From the NCBI RefSeq assembly GCF_001678755.1, contig NZ_LZDS01000001.1, positions 1-64,000 of the forward strand: a DNA stretch of 64,000 nt. Direction: 5' to 3'. This DNA is from Acinetobacter gandensis (GTDB lineage Bacteria > Pseudomonadota > Gammaproteobacteria > Pseudomonadales > Moraxellaceae). Shown here piece by piece: positions 35,356-43,692 of the stretch. A program made the position numbers and the translations under genes. How positions within the stretch are numbered: the first letter of the stretch is position 1; every line of letters begins with the position of its first letter. The notes under the pieces are model-generated. The model was given only the letters and a program-made list of their open reading frames with translations, was not told the DNA's origin and searched no databases.

Positions 35356-36975
35356 ATGATTCCGCACGTTTCACGTTTACTCGACCTTTGGCGCATTGCC
35401 GCGCACTATAGACTCGACACGTTGTTTCCTGCGGAAGAATTACCTGAAAAAGCCCGTCATATTCTGTCCATCATTCGCATGCACCCTGCGGCATGGTCGA
35501 GCCGTGAGCGTAAAAATCCGCTCAAACTCAAAGAAGCGATGGAAGAAATGGGCCCGCTTGCGATTAAGCTCGGACAGCTTTTATCGACCCGTCGTGATTT
35601 GATTCCACCCGAAGTTTTAAAACAGCTTGTTTTATTACAAGATCAAGTCAAACCATTTGGTAATGATGTCGCAAAAATGCGTATTCAAGAATCACTCAAG
35701 GCCGATGTAAATACCTTGTTTGCCCGCTTTGACGAACAACCGCTTGCTGCTGCATCGATTGCTCAAGTGCATACCGCAGCGCTGCATGATGGTCGTGAAG
35801 TTGTGGTCAAAGTGACCCGTCCGAATATTCGCAACCAAATTCTGCAAGATTTTGAAATTTTAGAATGGCTGGGCCAGTTCCTAGAGAAACGTTTAGAAGC
35901 AGCACGCGCATTACATTTATCTGAAATTATTCAGGACTATCGTCAAATTATTTTGAATGAATTGGATTTGACTTTAGAAGCAGACAATACCCGCCGTATG
36001 CGTCATTACTTCACGGGTTCAAGCATGATGTATGTGCCTGAAGTCTATATGGACAGCCGTGATGTGATGGTTGAAGAACGCATTACCGGTGTGCCAATTT
36101 CAGATATTGCGACTTTTGACCGTTTGGGCATGGATCGTAAAGATTTGGCGGAAAAAGGGCTGACCATCTTCTTTACCCAAGTGTTCCGCGATAACTTCTT
36201 CCATGCGGATATGCATCCGGGTAACGTGTTTGTTGAAACTATTAATCCAAGTAATCCACGCTTTATTGCATTGGACTGCGCGATTATGGGCGAGCTGTCG
36301 AAGCACGACCAAATGACCGTTGCACGCATGTTGCTTGCAGTGATGAACAGCGACTTTATGCAGCTGATTCAAATTGTGCATCAAGCGGGTTGGATTCCAC
36401 CGGGTACAGATCAAGATGCTTTGGCGCGTGAAATGCGCCGCACCGTCGGGCCAATGGTTTCTAAACCAATGCACGAACTGGACTTTGCCGGCATCCTGAT
36501 TCAAGTGATGGATATTGCCCGTCGTTTCCATCTGGAAATTCCACCACAATTGATGTTGTTGCTCAAAACTTTGGTACATGTAGAAGGCTTGGGCACAGAC
36601 CTTTACCCTGAATTAGACATTTGGAGTTTGGCTAAACCAATCTTGACGGATTGGATTAAAGCCCAAATGAATCCGCAGAAAAATCTTAAAGAACTCGGAC
36701 AAAAAATTCCTGACCTGTTACTCGGTGCACAAGATTTACCAACCTTGATGATTGATAGCCTCAATGGCTTGAAAAATCAGTCGGCATGGCATGCAAAACA
36801 ACTCAATGAACTACAAAGCATGCGTCTACAAGTGGAACATCAGCAAAAGCGTAGTTGGGTATTTGGCAGCATCATGGCAATTTTCCTATCGATTGCCATT
36901 ATCTCGCCGTGGTATGTTTCGATTGTTTTAATTGTACTTTCAAGCATATTAGCTGTGTGGCGTGTATTTAAATAA
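35356..36975 (+). CDS. ubiB: Ubiquinone biosynthesis atypical kinase/ATPase UbiB
   Basis: A 539-residue member of the ABC1/ADCK/UbiB atypical kinase family, anchored by two C-terminal membrane helices (WVFGSIMAIFLSIAIIS, YVSIVLIVLSSILAVW). Diagnostic motifs are the KxGQ N-terminal extension (AIKLGQLLSTRRDLIPPE near residue 73), the alanine-rich loop in place of the glycine-rich loop (PLAAASIAQVH), the invariant Lys (VVVKVTRP), and the catalytic DMHPGN and LDCA(D)-like region (FHADMHPGNVF, IALDCAIMG). It hydrolyses ATP and is thought to help extract quinone intermediates from the membrane. Normal length (E. coli 546). Last gene of ubiE-ubiJ-ubiB. Confidence 0.95.
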   Translation: MIPHVSRLLDLWRIAAHYRLDTLFPAEELPEKARHILSIIRMHPAAWSSRERKNPLKLKEAMEEMGPLAIKLGQLLSTRRDLIPPEVLKQLVLLQDQVKPFGNDVAKMRIQESLKADVNTLFARFDEQPLAAASIAQVHTAALHDGREVVVKVTRPNIRNQILQDFEILEWLGQFLEKRLEAARALHLSEIIQDYRQIILNELDLTLEADNTRRMRHYFTGSSMMYVPEVYMDSRDVMVEERITGVPISDIATFDRLGMDRKDLAEKGLTIFFTQVFRDNFFHADMHPGNVFVETINPSNPRFIALDCAIMGELSKHDQMTVARMLLAVMNSDFMQLIQIVHQAGWIPPGTDQDALAREMRRTVGPMVSKPMHELDFAGILIQVMDIARRFHLEIPPQLMLLLKTLVHVEGLGTDLYPELDIWSLAKPILTDWIKAQMNPQKNLKELGQKIPDLLLGAQDLPTLMIDSLNGLKNQSAWHAKQLNELQSMRLQVEHQQKRSWVFGSIMAIFLSIAIISPWYVSIVLIVLSSILAVWRVFK

Positions 36976-37165
36976 AATATTCTAAAATGTCTCGGAAAAT
37001 CACTTAAAATAGTGATTTGAATATAGACATAAATTTGCTTCAATCTGTTTTGCGCCTTGATAAATCAAGGTGCAATACCAGGACTCTAAAATCACTTCAA
37101 AACGTTTAAATACTTATTAACTTTAAAAAAATTAGAAACTTTAGAATCAAGATCGCAGGTTAACT

Positions 37166-37576
37166 ATGGCATACAGTTATTTAGGGGTGCTGTATGGTCG
37201 AAATCCACTCAGAGCGTGCGCCACTGCATTGCTATATAGTTTTTCGACCCTGCTTGATGTATTCGTCCATTTGAATATGTATCTGTCCTTGATTGCATGG
37301 CAACCTGCACTCAATACCACCATGTATCGAATGCAGCACAGTTCAGCTTTTTGGTGGATCATTCTCTTTAACCTGCTTCCCTGCTTATTCCTTGTTTTTT
37401 TGCCACAGCACAAACTCATGTCGGGGTTAAATTATTGGTTATGTGCAGGCACAGTCTTTTTTATCCTTAATCTATTTATGTGGGCAGTATTTCCGATGGC
37501 TACTTGGGTGATTGTCTGCTTGAGCCTGTTTCAACTCCATCGACATAACGAACTTTTATTACAACAGCGCTATTAA
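37166..37576 (+). CDS. Small uncharacterised membrane protein
   Basis: A 136-residue protein that I do not recognise. It is strongly hydrophobic with four likely membrane helices: an N-terminal one around ALLYSFSTLLDVFVHLNMY, then AFWWIILFNLLPCLFLVFLP, LNYWLCAGTVFFILNLFMW, and FPMATWVIVCLSLFQL. The ATG at 37166 follows GCAGGT at good spacing. It lies between ubiB and the patatin-like gene, all on the plus strand, with gaps of 190 and 104 bp, so co-transcription is unclear. No function proposed. Confidence 0.6.
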   Translation: MAYSYLGVLYGRNPLRACATALLYSFSTLLDVFVHLNMYLSLIAWQPALNTTMYRMQHSSAFWWIILFNLLPCLFLVFLPQHKLMSGLNYWLCAGTVFFILNLFMWAVFPMATWVIVCLSLFQLHRHNELLLQQRY

Positions 37577-37680
37577 ACACATCTACATGACTGATAAGTC
37601 ATGAGTGGTAAGTTTCAGCCATTGGGCCAATTTTAAAAGCGACTAAAATAACTGTACGACTGTATTTTTAGTTTGCTGCC

Positions 37681-38760
37681 ATGACCCAAATTTTGCATAA
37701 AAGACCACCTTCGCTGAATATCCGTGCTGGCCACTTAGCACGTCAGTTGATAGAACAAGAAGGCTTACAAGCATCACAAGTTGATATTATTCCTGGTGCG
37801 GCGGGTGGCCCAAAAGGTATTGGCATTCAAGGCTTAGATCAGGCGATATTTGCTGACTTTTTACCACGTGCAGCACAGAAACGTACTTTAATTGGTTCAT
37901 CTATTGGCAGTTGGCGTTTTGCCAGTATTGCGGCATGGGGCGCAACTGAAGGCACAAAGCGCTTGTCTGAGCTCTATACCCACCTACACTTTCATAAAAA
38001 AATGAGTCGTCAAAAAGTGAGTGATATTTGCCGTGGTATGTTGATTGATCTCATTCAAGGCAAAGAAGGCGAGTTGGTCAATCATCCTGACTATCATCTC
38101 ACCGTCATTTCTGTCAAAGCTCAACATATCTTCCAAAGTGATAAAGCTTTGCCTTTACTGGCCTCGGTTGCAGGGATTGTCGGTACGACTGCCGTAGCCC
38201 GTAAGCACAGTCGTCACTTTATGCAACGTGTAATTAGCCAACCACAATCAGGTCCACAATTTAAAATTGATGATGATGGCTTTACTACACACTATCACTC
38301 GCTTACACCAGACAGTGTCACGCCTTGGCTGATGGCTTCAGCATCCATTCCAGGTGTCATGGCCGCAATTCGTGACATTCCAGATGCTCCACAAGGCAGT
38401 TATAGAGATGGTGGCTTAATTGATTACCACATAGATTTACCCTTCCAAAGCCAAGGCATAGTATTGTATCCACATTTTACTGACAGCATTACACCGGGCT
38501 GGTTTGATAAATTATTTAAACGTCAGGCTAATCCTGACAATCAAGCACGTACCCTTTTACTCTCGCCATCACAGGAATATCTTGCAAGCTTACCGTTAGG
38601 TCGTTTACCTAACCGTAAAGACTTTACCCTCAAAGGTTTAGACAACCAGCAACGTATTCAGATGTGGAATCAATGTGTTGCTGAAAGTCAGCGTATGGGC
38701 GATGAATTTTTAGAAATGGTTGAAAAGCAGAATTTCCCTGCGTTTATGCAAGCACTTTAA
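37681..38760 (+). CDS. Patatin-like phospholipase family protein
   Basis: A 359-residue protein with the patatin Ser-Asp catalytic dyad: an oxyanion-type glycine stretch PGAAGGPKGIG (about residues 38-48), the nucleophile elbow GSSIGSW (GxSxG, Ser near 74), and DGG (YRDGGLIDYHIDLPF, Asp near 243). No signal peptide or membrane helix is apparent, so it is probably cytosolic or peripheral. Bacterial patatins hydrolyse phospholipids or lysophospholipids; some are T6SS effectors, but nothing here (no VgrG/PAAR neighbours) suggests this. It is flanked by two small membrane-protein genes. Substrate unknown. Confidence 0.85.
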   Translation: MTQILHKRPPSLNIRAGHLARQLIEQEGLQASQVDIIPGAAGGPKGIGIQGLDQAIFADFLPRAAQKRTLIGSSIGSWRFASIAAWGATEGTKRLSELYTHLHFHKKMSRQKVSDICRGMLIDLIQGKEGELVNHPDYHLTVISVKAQHIFQSDKALPLLASVAGIVGTTAVARKHSRHFMQRVISQPQSGPQFKIDDDGFTTHYHSLTPDSVTPWLMASASIPGVMAAIRDIPDAPQGSYRDGGLIDYHIDLPFQSQGIVLYPHFTDSITPGWFDKLFKRQANPDNQARTLLLSPSQEYLASLPLGRLPNRKDFTLKGLDNQQRIQMWNQCVAESQRMGDEFLEMVEKQNFPAFMQAL

Positions 38761-38834
38761 GCGTTACAGTATTCTGTACAAATGGGCGTTATAATACCGT
38801 TAGATTATTTAGGTCAGTATGTTAGTTAAGATTT

Positions 38835-39149
38835 ATGCGGATATTTTTAATTGTTTTGCAGTATGCCTGCGTCGCTTTTGCACTCTTCCTTGGCTATCAA
38901 GTTTCTACAGCTCTCATCAGTGGTCAATACGATTTAATGGAAGTCGTTGCCGATGTAGGTACAATTTTAATCTGTATTGATTTAGCGGTGTTTCTCTTCA
39001 CTTCTAATGCGAAACAAGGCATTAGTATTGAAGATTATGCGAAACAACTAGAGCAAACCCCTTCTAAATTGGTTTATGTTACCCGTAAGATGGGGCATTT
39101 CGGTATTTTACTGATTATTACCAGTTGGATTGTTCCGATGATTCGGTAG
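38835..39149 (+). CDS. Small two- or three-helix membrane protein
   Basis: A 104-residue unrecognised protein. Hydrophobic segments: IFLIVLQYACVAFALFLGYQ at the N-terminus, VVADVGTILICIDLAVFLF in the middle and FGILLIITSWIVPMI at the C-terminus, with a charged segment (AKQGISIEDYAKQLEQTPSK) between the second and third. Predicted inner-membrane protein. It follows the patatin-like gene by 74 bp on the same strand and has a strong terminator, so the two may share a transcript. No function inferred. Confidence 0.6.
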   Translation: MRIFLIVLQYACVAFALFLGYQVSTALISGQYDLMEVVADVGTILICIDLAVFLFTSNAKQGISIEDYAKQLEQTPSKLVYVTRKMGHFGILLIITSWIVPMIR

Positions 39150-39162
39150 GTCTCAATGATTC

Positions 39163-39202
39163 AATAAAAGGATCATCGCTTCATGCTGATGATCCTTTTT
39201 TT
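39163..39202 (+). terminator. Terminator between small membrane protein and SulP-CA gene
   Basis: AAAGGATCATC ... GATGATCCTTT, an 11-bp perfect stem with a short loop and T-run, between converging genes. Confidence 0.85.
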
Positions 39203-39209
39203 ATCGTGG

Positions 39210-41396
39210 CTAATTTTCACCTAAAAAATTAACTCGACCAGTTTTTACGTCGTAAACCGCACCAACTATTGCTACTTTGCCATCTTCAACCATCTGACCT
39301 AATACTGAGCTATTTTCTAAGATATAACGAATATTGTAGTGCACGTTCATTTGCGTGACTTGCTCTAAAAATGCCGGACTAAGTTGCCGTGGCTGTATTA
39401 ACTCTGCGGCACGTGAAACGGACTCATTCAAAGGCCCTAAGACATACTGTATATGTGGCATTTTCGTCAAACTCTGAATCGATTGACCAGCTAAATGCAG
39501 TTGGCAGGCACTTGTAACAGCACCACAGTCTGTATGCCCTAATACCATTATGACTTTCGCTCCTTTCGCTTCACACGCAAATTCTAGCGAGCCTAGTACT
39601 TTCTGCCCTGCGACATTTCCAGCAATTCTTAAACTAAATAAATCACCAATCCCCACATCAAAAATCATTTCCGTCGGAGCGCGTGAATCCATACACCCCA
39701 GAACGGCTGCAATCGGATGCTGACCATCTTCAGCAGTTACACGAATTTGGCGATAGATATCGCGCTGCAACCGCTCATTTTGTACAAAACGCTCATTACC
39801 AGCTTTTAATAACGCAATCACATCTTGCGGACTTAAACGCTTTTGTAATGCAGCCGTACTAATATCAATATCAAGAACTGACTCTTGAGCATCAGCATAA
39901 TGTGCTTTGAAACCAATCAATCTGACGTCAATTTTCCGTCGTAACGCAGTTTCCTGCTGATATTCTTGTATTAAATGGAAAATATCTGCATCCATATCAT
40001 TTACATGCGTCGCATCAATAACGAGTTTTTCACCTCGATGAATATGCTCTAACGCTGAAATTAAAGCAGAACGATTTAAAAAGCTGACCTGCGAAGGTAA
40101 TTCAATACGTGTAATAAAACCATGTAGATGATGCTCTTTATAGACTTTCAAGCCTTTATTAAAATTGCCATACAAAATGAAAGCCGCGCTACAACATAGA
40201 CCGATCAAAATACCCGTCAATAAATCAGTCGCTAAAATTGCACCTAAGGTAATAATAAAAGGTAAAAATTGTTTTATACCCTTACTATATAGCTGCTTAT
40301 ACAACTTTGGATGTGTCAGTTTAAATCCAGTCAAAATCAATATCGCAGCAAGTGCAGATAGTGGAATCATATTCATGATCGGAACCAGACACAGCACTGC
40401 TACCAATAGCAATACACCATGAATTATTGCAGAACATTTAGTTTTCGCCCCCGCACTTGCATTGACTGAACTACGTACAATCACTGAGGTTAAGGGCATA
40501 CCACCTATTGCTCCTGAGACCATATTTCCTATGCCTTGTGCCCACAATTCTCGATTTGGCGGCGAAGAACGTTTTTGTGGATCAAGTTTATCTGCTGCCT
40601 CTAGATTTAATAAAGTTTCCAAGGAAGCCACAACTGCTAAAGTAATAGCTCCGGTATAAATCAGTGGATTATTCAATGCCGTCCAATCAGGCAAGATGAG
40701 TGCACTCTGCGGGTTATCCCAAAGGTTGGGTAACTGTATTAAATTAGCGCTATCAATTGCCCATGTAGATCTCATTATCACCCACAATGCATTGATGATA
40801 ACAGCACATACCACGGCAAGTAATGCTGAAGGTAAGATCCATTTTTTTAATGGTGTTTGATCCCATAGCAGCATAAGTCCAAGGCTCACCACACCAATCA
40901 ACGCAGCGCCTTTATCCCATTGCAGATTTAGATTGTTCTGCTGCACAAGTGCATTCCAAGAGAAATTACTTAAACCTAGCAAATATGGAATTTGACTAAA
41001 AATTAAGATTAAACCGATGGCTGCTAATAAACCTAAAATCACATTATTAGGAATAAAATTGGCAAAGAAACCAAGCTTAAATAAACCAAAGACAATTTGA
41101 ATGAGTCCAGCCAGCATGACAGATAATAAAAAGGCAGCATAATTGCCGCCAAGGAGTTCCAATTGAACTAAAATCACTGCTGTTAAGCCTGCCGCTGGAC
41201 CTGCGACGCTAATATGTGAACCACTCAGGAAACCCACAAGAATGCCTCCAACAATCCCGGCTATTATTCCTGAGATAATGGGAGCACCTGAAGCAAGCGC
41301 AATACCTAAGCACAATGGTAAAGCCACTAGAAATACGACAGCACCTGATAAAAAATCTTTTAAATGAAACCTCTGAATGAATATTTTGGAAGTCAT
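39210..41396 (-). CDS. SulP anion transporter fused to beta-carbonic anhydrase
   Basis: A 728-residue fusion. Residues about 10-410 form the SulP transporter core (start HLKDFLSGAVVFLVALPLCL, conserved SVAGPAAGLTAVI, and the ELWAQGIGNMVSGAIGGMP signature). Residues about 425-500 look like a STAS domain (SQVSFLNRSALISALEHIHRG). The C-terminal 200 residues are a beta-carbonic anhydrase: GNERFVQNE, zinc ligand Cys and Asp-Arg dyad in LGCMDSRAPTEM near 570, and HxxC in LGHTDCGAV near 622. Likely a bicarbonate (or sulfate) transporter that interconverts CO2 and bicarbonate at the membrane. Ends 10 bp after the terminator. The gene is monocistronic, with a 16-bp palindrome upstream. Confidence 0.93.
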   Translation of the reverse strand: MTSKIFIQRFHLKDFLSGAVVFLVALPLCLGIALASGAPIISGIIAGIVGGILVGFLSGSHISVAGPAAGLTAVILVQLELLGGNYAAFLLSVMLAGLIQIVFGLFKLGFFANFIPNNVILGLLAAIGLILIFSQIPYLLGLSNFSWNALVQQNNLNLQWDKGAALIGVVSLGLMLLWDQTPLKKWILPSALLAVVCAVIINALWVIMRSTWAIDSANLIQLPNLWDNPQSALILPDWTALNNPLIYTGAITLAVVASLETLLNLEAADKLDPQKRSSPPNRELWAQGIGNMVSGAIGGMPLTSVIVRSSVNASAGAKTKCSAIIHGVLLLVAVLCLVPIMNMIPLSALAAILILTGFKLTHPKLYKQLYSKGIKQFLPFIITLGAILATDLLTGILIGLCCSAAFILYGNFNKGLKVYKEHHLHGFITRIELPSQVSFLNRSALISALEHIHRGEKLVIDATHVNDMDADIFHLIQEYQQETALRRKIDVRLIGFKAHYADAQESVLDIDISTAALQKRLSPQDVIALLKAGNERFVQNERLQRDIYRQIRVTAEDGQHPIAAVLGCMDSRAPTEMIFDVGIGDLFSLRIAGNVAGQKVLGSLEFACEAKGAKVIMVLGHTDCGAVTSACQLHLAGQSIQSLTKMPHIQYVLGPLNESVSRAAELIQPRQLSPAFLEQVTQMNVHYNIRYILENSSVLGQMVEDGKVAIVGAVYDVKTGRVNFLGEN

Positions 41397-41551
41397 AGTT
41401 AACCGTTTATAATAAATGTGAAAAATTAGATTTAAAAAATAATGGCCTAAAGCTTTGTAACCGCGTTATGGCGAGAACAATATTGTCGGACAATCCAATT
41501 TTTAAAAAGGTAATATTTATAGACTTATTGTGTGATTTTTATACTTTATTG

Positions 41552-41567
41552 CTAATCTTAAGATTAG
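41552..41567. promoter_or_regulatory. Perfect 16-bp palindrome upstream of the SulP-CA gene
   Basis: CTAATCTTAAGATTAG lies 156 bp upstream of the SulP-CA start and just upstream (on the minus strand) of an A/T-rich stretch that may hold the promoter. It fits a binding site for a dimeric regulator, for example LysR-type, but no regulator gene is adjacent. Confidence 0.35.
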
Positions 41568-41590
41568 ACTCATATATCATCGCTATGGCA

Positions 41591-41625
41591 CTTATATAAA
41601 AAAACCTCCCATTAGGGAGGTTTTT
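41591..41625. repeat. Flanking repeat, copy 1 (contains terminator) beside DUF2075 gene
   Basis: This 35-bp stretch matches 43644-43678 with a single difference (T for C at the fifth base). Its core is the hairpin AACCTCCC-ATTA-GGGAGGTT with A- and T-runs, which terminates the minus-strand DUF2075 gene. The other copy terminates tex. Confidence 0.8.
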
Positions 41626-41636
41626 AACAATTTGAA

Positions 41637-43643
41637 TTAAATCTCATCAAACCCACATTGTTTTAAATATTGATAAGTACTGTCGTATAAAACTTGTGGT
41701 CGAGTCCAATCGTTCTGATCAGCTTTAGGTAAGTAAATCACCATACCTTGTCTGGCTCTGGTCAATAAAACACGATAAGCATTAAGCAAATATTTTTGTT
41801 TCTCGACCTGTTTTATATTTTGCCATCGACTCCCTTTAAACGCTTGATATTTCCAGGCTCGATCAAAATACAAATTAATATCCCAAGCAACACAGCTGTA
41901 ATCAATTTCTAAGCCTTGTACATCAAACTCCGTTGCAACATCCTCTAAATAGTATGCGGAGCGTACATCATTCACTGGATTCAAAAACCAATCTGCAGGT
42001 GTAATTTTATTTTTTACATCAATCCCTTCAGCTTTTAAACGCCGGCCACCAGAACTCGCTATTAGACCAAAACGCTCAGAACCTTTGGCCTTATCCCTTA
42101 TCCATTTTTTAGCAACACTCAAGTTCCGACATAGCATTATTGGATAATGCTGAAACATGGTTTGATAAATTGCTTTAGCAGCTTCGGCCTCACCTTCTAA
42201 AACATGTTGAATCAACTGTGAAACTTGCTCACTGCGAAATGAGCGAACAGAAACGTTAAGATGTAAATCTGCCTCATTTATGCCATTCTCTTTAATCCAT
42301 TTTTGGTGATCTGGATTTGTTAAATACACTTTTTCTTTTACGATTTTATCGGAAAAATAGAGCTGCCAATCTGGATACAAACGTTTTAATGCAGCCAACC
42401 ACTCAGAAACTCCAGCTTCCCCTGTATTAATTTCCTGCCCACCACCAATTAAGCAAACGATCACACACCAATCTGTATGCCGATCCATTACACTGATTAA
42501 AAATTCTGGCTCAGACATTGAAAAATTATCGATACCCTTTTTTTGCTTCATAAAATTAGACACTTGTTCCTTTTGCCAAGCCCTTTGTGCTTCATCAAAA
42601 ATCACAACTTTTTCAATAGGAACCTCATCTGACTTCAAATAATGGTCTCGAAAATGATGTATGTTTTGAATAAAGGCTTTAGTTTCGCGTTCCGCATCAG
42701 AACGTGTCTTTTTTTCTGTGCTTAATTTCGCATGTTCAACCGTATTACGAATTAATGCTTCCCTGAGCACATCCACTAATGGTCCATTTCCAGATAAAAA
42801 AACAGAGTGTTCTTCCTCATCAACTTTTAAACGTTGATTAGCAATATTTAAACCGGCCAATGTTTTCCCAGCTCCAGGGACTCCTGTTAAAAAGCAAATT
42901 GTTTTCTGATTATTTGTCTTTGCATCTTCAATAATATGTTCAATCTTTTTTGAAGTAATCGCTAAGTTTTTAGTTCCCGCATCACTTCTTGAAATTTCAT
43001 CTACTGTATGTCCCTGATAAAGTGCTTGAGCAGCTTCAATAATTGTTGGTGTCGGTTTATAACGTGATTGCGCCCACTCAAAAGGATTTAACTTTCTTGA
43101 ACTTGAAAATTTATCTAGAGCCTCTTTAATCACGGCATATAAATTTTGTGCATTGCAACATAAGGTATCCTCTAACCTAGATACAGCTAACCAAGATTGT
43201 TCGCAACTTTCAGCCTGAGTTGATACTAAAAGCGGTATTACTTTGTGCAAATGGCTGCCTTCATGGAAGTTCAGCAAATCTAAGCAGTAATCAATTGTCT
43301 GAGTCTTAGCATATTGAGGATAAGCTTTTTCGCCCACTTTAAATTCAATGACAAAAATTAGATCACGTATTAAAAGAATGTTATCTACGCGCTTTCCCAT
43401 CCGAGGAATTGAGAACTCAAAAAATATCTCTCCTTGTTCAAGCGAGCCAAACTGCTGCTTTAAAACCTCAATCTGTTTTAACCATGCATTCTTTTGCAAA
43501 TCTTCTAAAGCAAACGCATGATGCTGTGCCAAAGCCCCCAAAATTTCATGCTCATTCTTTTCTAAAAACTGTTCTACTGAGCTCTGAAAATAACTTCTCA
43601 ACATATGAATATTCAAATTTATTATGCATTTAATAAATTTCAT
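41637..43643 (-). CDS. DUF2075 helicase-like ATPase with N-terminal PD-(D/E)XK-type nuclease domain
   Basis: A 668-residue protein (an ATG at 43604 would give 655). N-terminal region: RVDNILLIRDLIFVIEFKVG at about 84-103 has the Asp...Glu-x-Lys pattern of PD-(D/E)XK nucleases. Then a DUF2075/superfamily 1-like motor: Walker A FLTGVPGAGKTLAGLN near 255, Walker B VVIFDEAQRAW near 350, GGGQEINTGE (motif III-like), and LLTRARQGMVIY (motif VI-like) near 626. DUF2075 proteins often occur alone as accessory, phage-defence-associated genes; this role is inferred. It lies between SulP-CA and tex, bracketed by two copies of a terminator repeat, suggesting it was inserted. No partner gene is present. 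Confidence 0.8.
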   Translation of the reverse strand: MKFIKCIINLNIHMLRSYFQSSVEQFLEKNEHEILGALAQHHAFALEDLQKNAWLKQIEVLKQQFGSLEQGEIFFEFSIPRMGKRVDNILLIRDLIFVIEFKVGEKAYPQYAKTQTIDYCLDLLNFHEGSHLHKVIPLLVSTQAESCEQSWLAVSRLEDTLCCNAQNLYAVIKEALDKFSSSRKLNPFEWAQSRYKPTPTIIEAAQALYQGHTVDEISRSDAGTKNLAITSKKIEHIIEDAKTNNQKTICFLTGVPGAGKTLAGLNIANQRLKVDEEEHSVFLSGNGPLVDVLREALIRNTVEHAKLSTEKKTRSDAERETKAFIQNIHHFRDHYLKSDEVPIEKVVIFDEAQRAWQKEQVSNFMKQKKGIDNFSMSEPEFLISVMDRHTDWCVIVCLIGGGQEINTGEAGVSEWLAALKRLYPDWQLYFSDKIVKEKVYLTNPDHQKWIKENGINEADLHLNVSVRSFRSEQVSQLIQHVLEGEAEAAKAIYQTMFQHYPIMLCRNLSVAKKWIRDKAKGSERFGLIASSGGRRLKAEGIDVKNKITPADWFLNPVNDVRSAYYLEDVATEFDVQGLEIDYSCVAWDINLYFDRAWKYQAFKGSRWQNIKQVEKQKYLLNAYRVLLTRARQGMVIYLPKADQNDWTRPQVLYDSTYQYLKQCGFDEI

Positions 43644-43678
43644 CTTACATAAAAAAACCTCCCATTAGGGAGGTTTTT
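43644..43678. repeat. Flanking repeat, copy 2 (contains tex terminator)
   Basis: Near-identical to 41591-41625. The hairpin AACCTCCC-ATTA-GGGAGGTT plus T-run is placed 13 bp after the tex stop on the minus strand, and it also lies immediately upstream of the DUF2075 start codon region, so a transcript from tex is expected to stop before the DUF2075 gene. Confidence 0.8.
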
Positions 43679-43692
43679 TTAGAACTTAAAGA

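Noticed and set aside
37681..38760. Patatin-like protein as a T6SS effector
   Set aside because: No VgrG, PAAR, Hcp or immunity-type genes are nearby; the neighbours are small membrane proteins.
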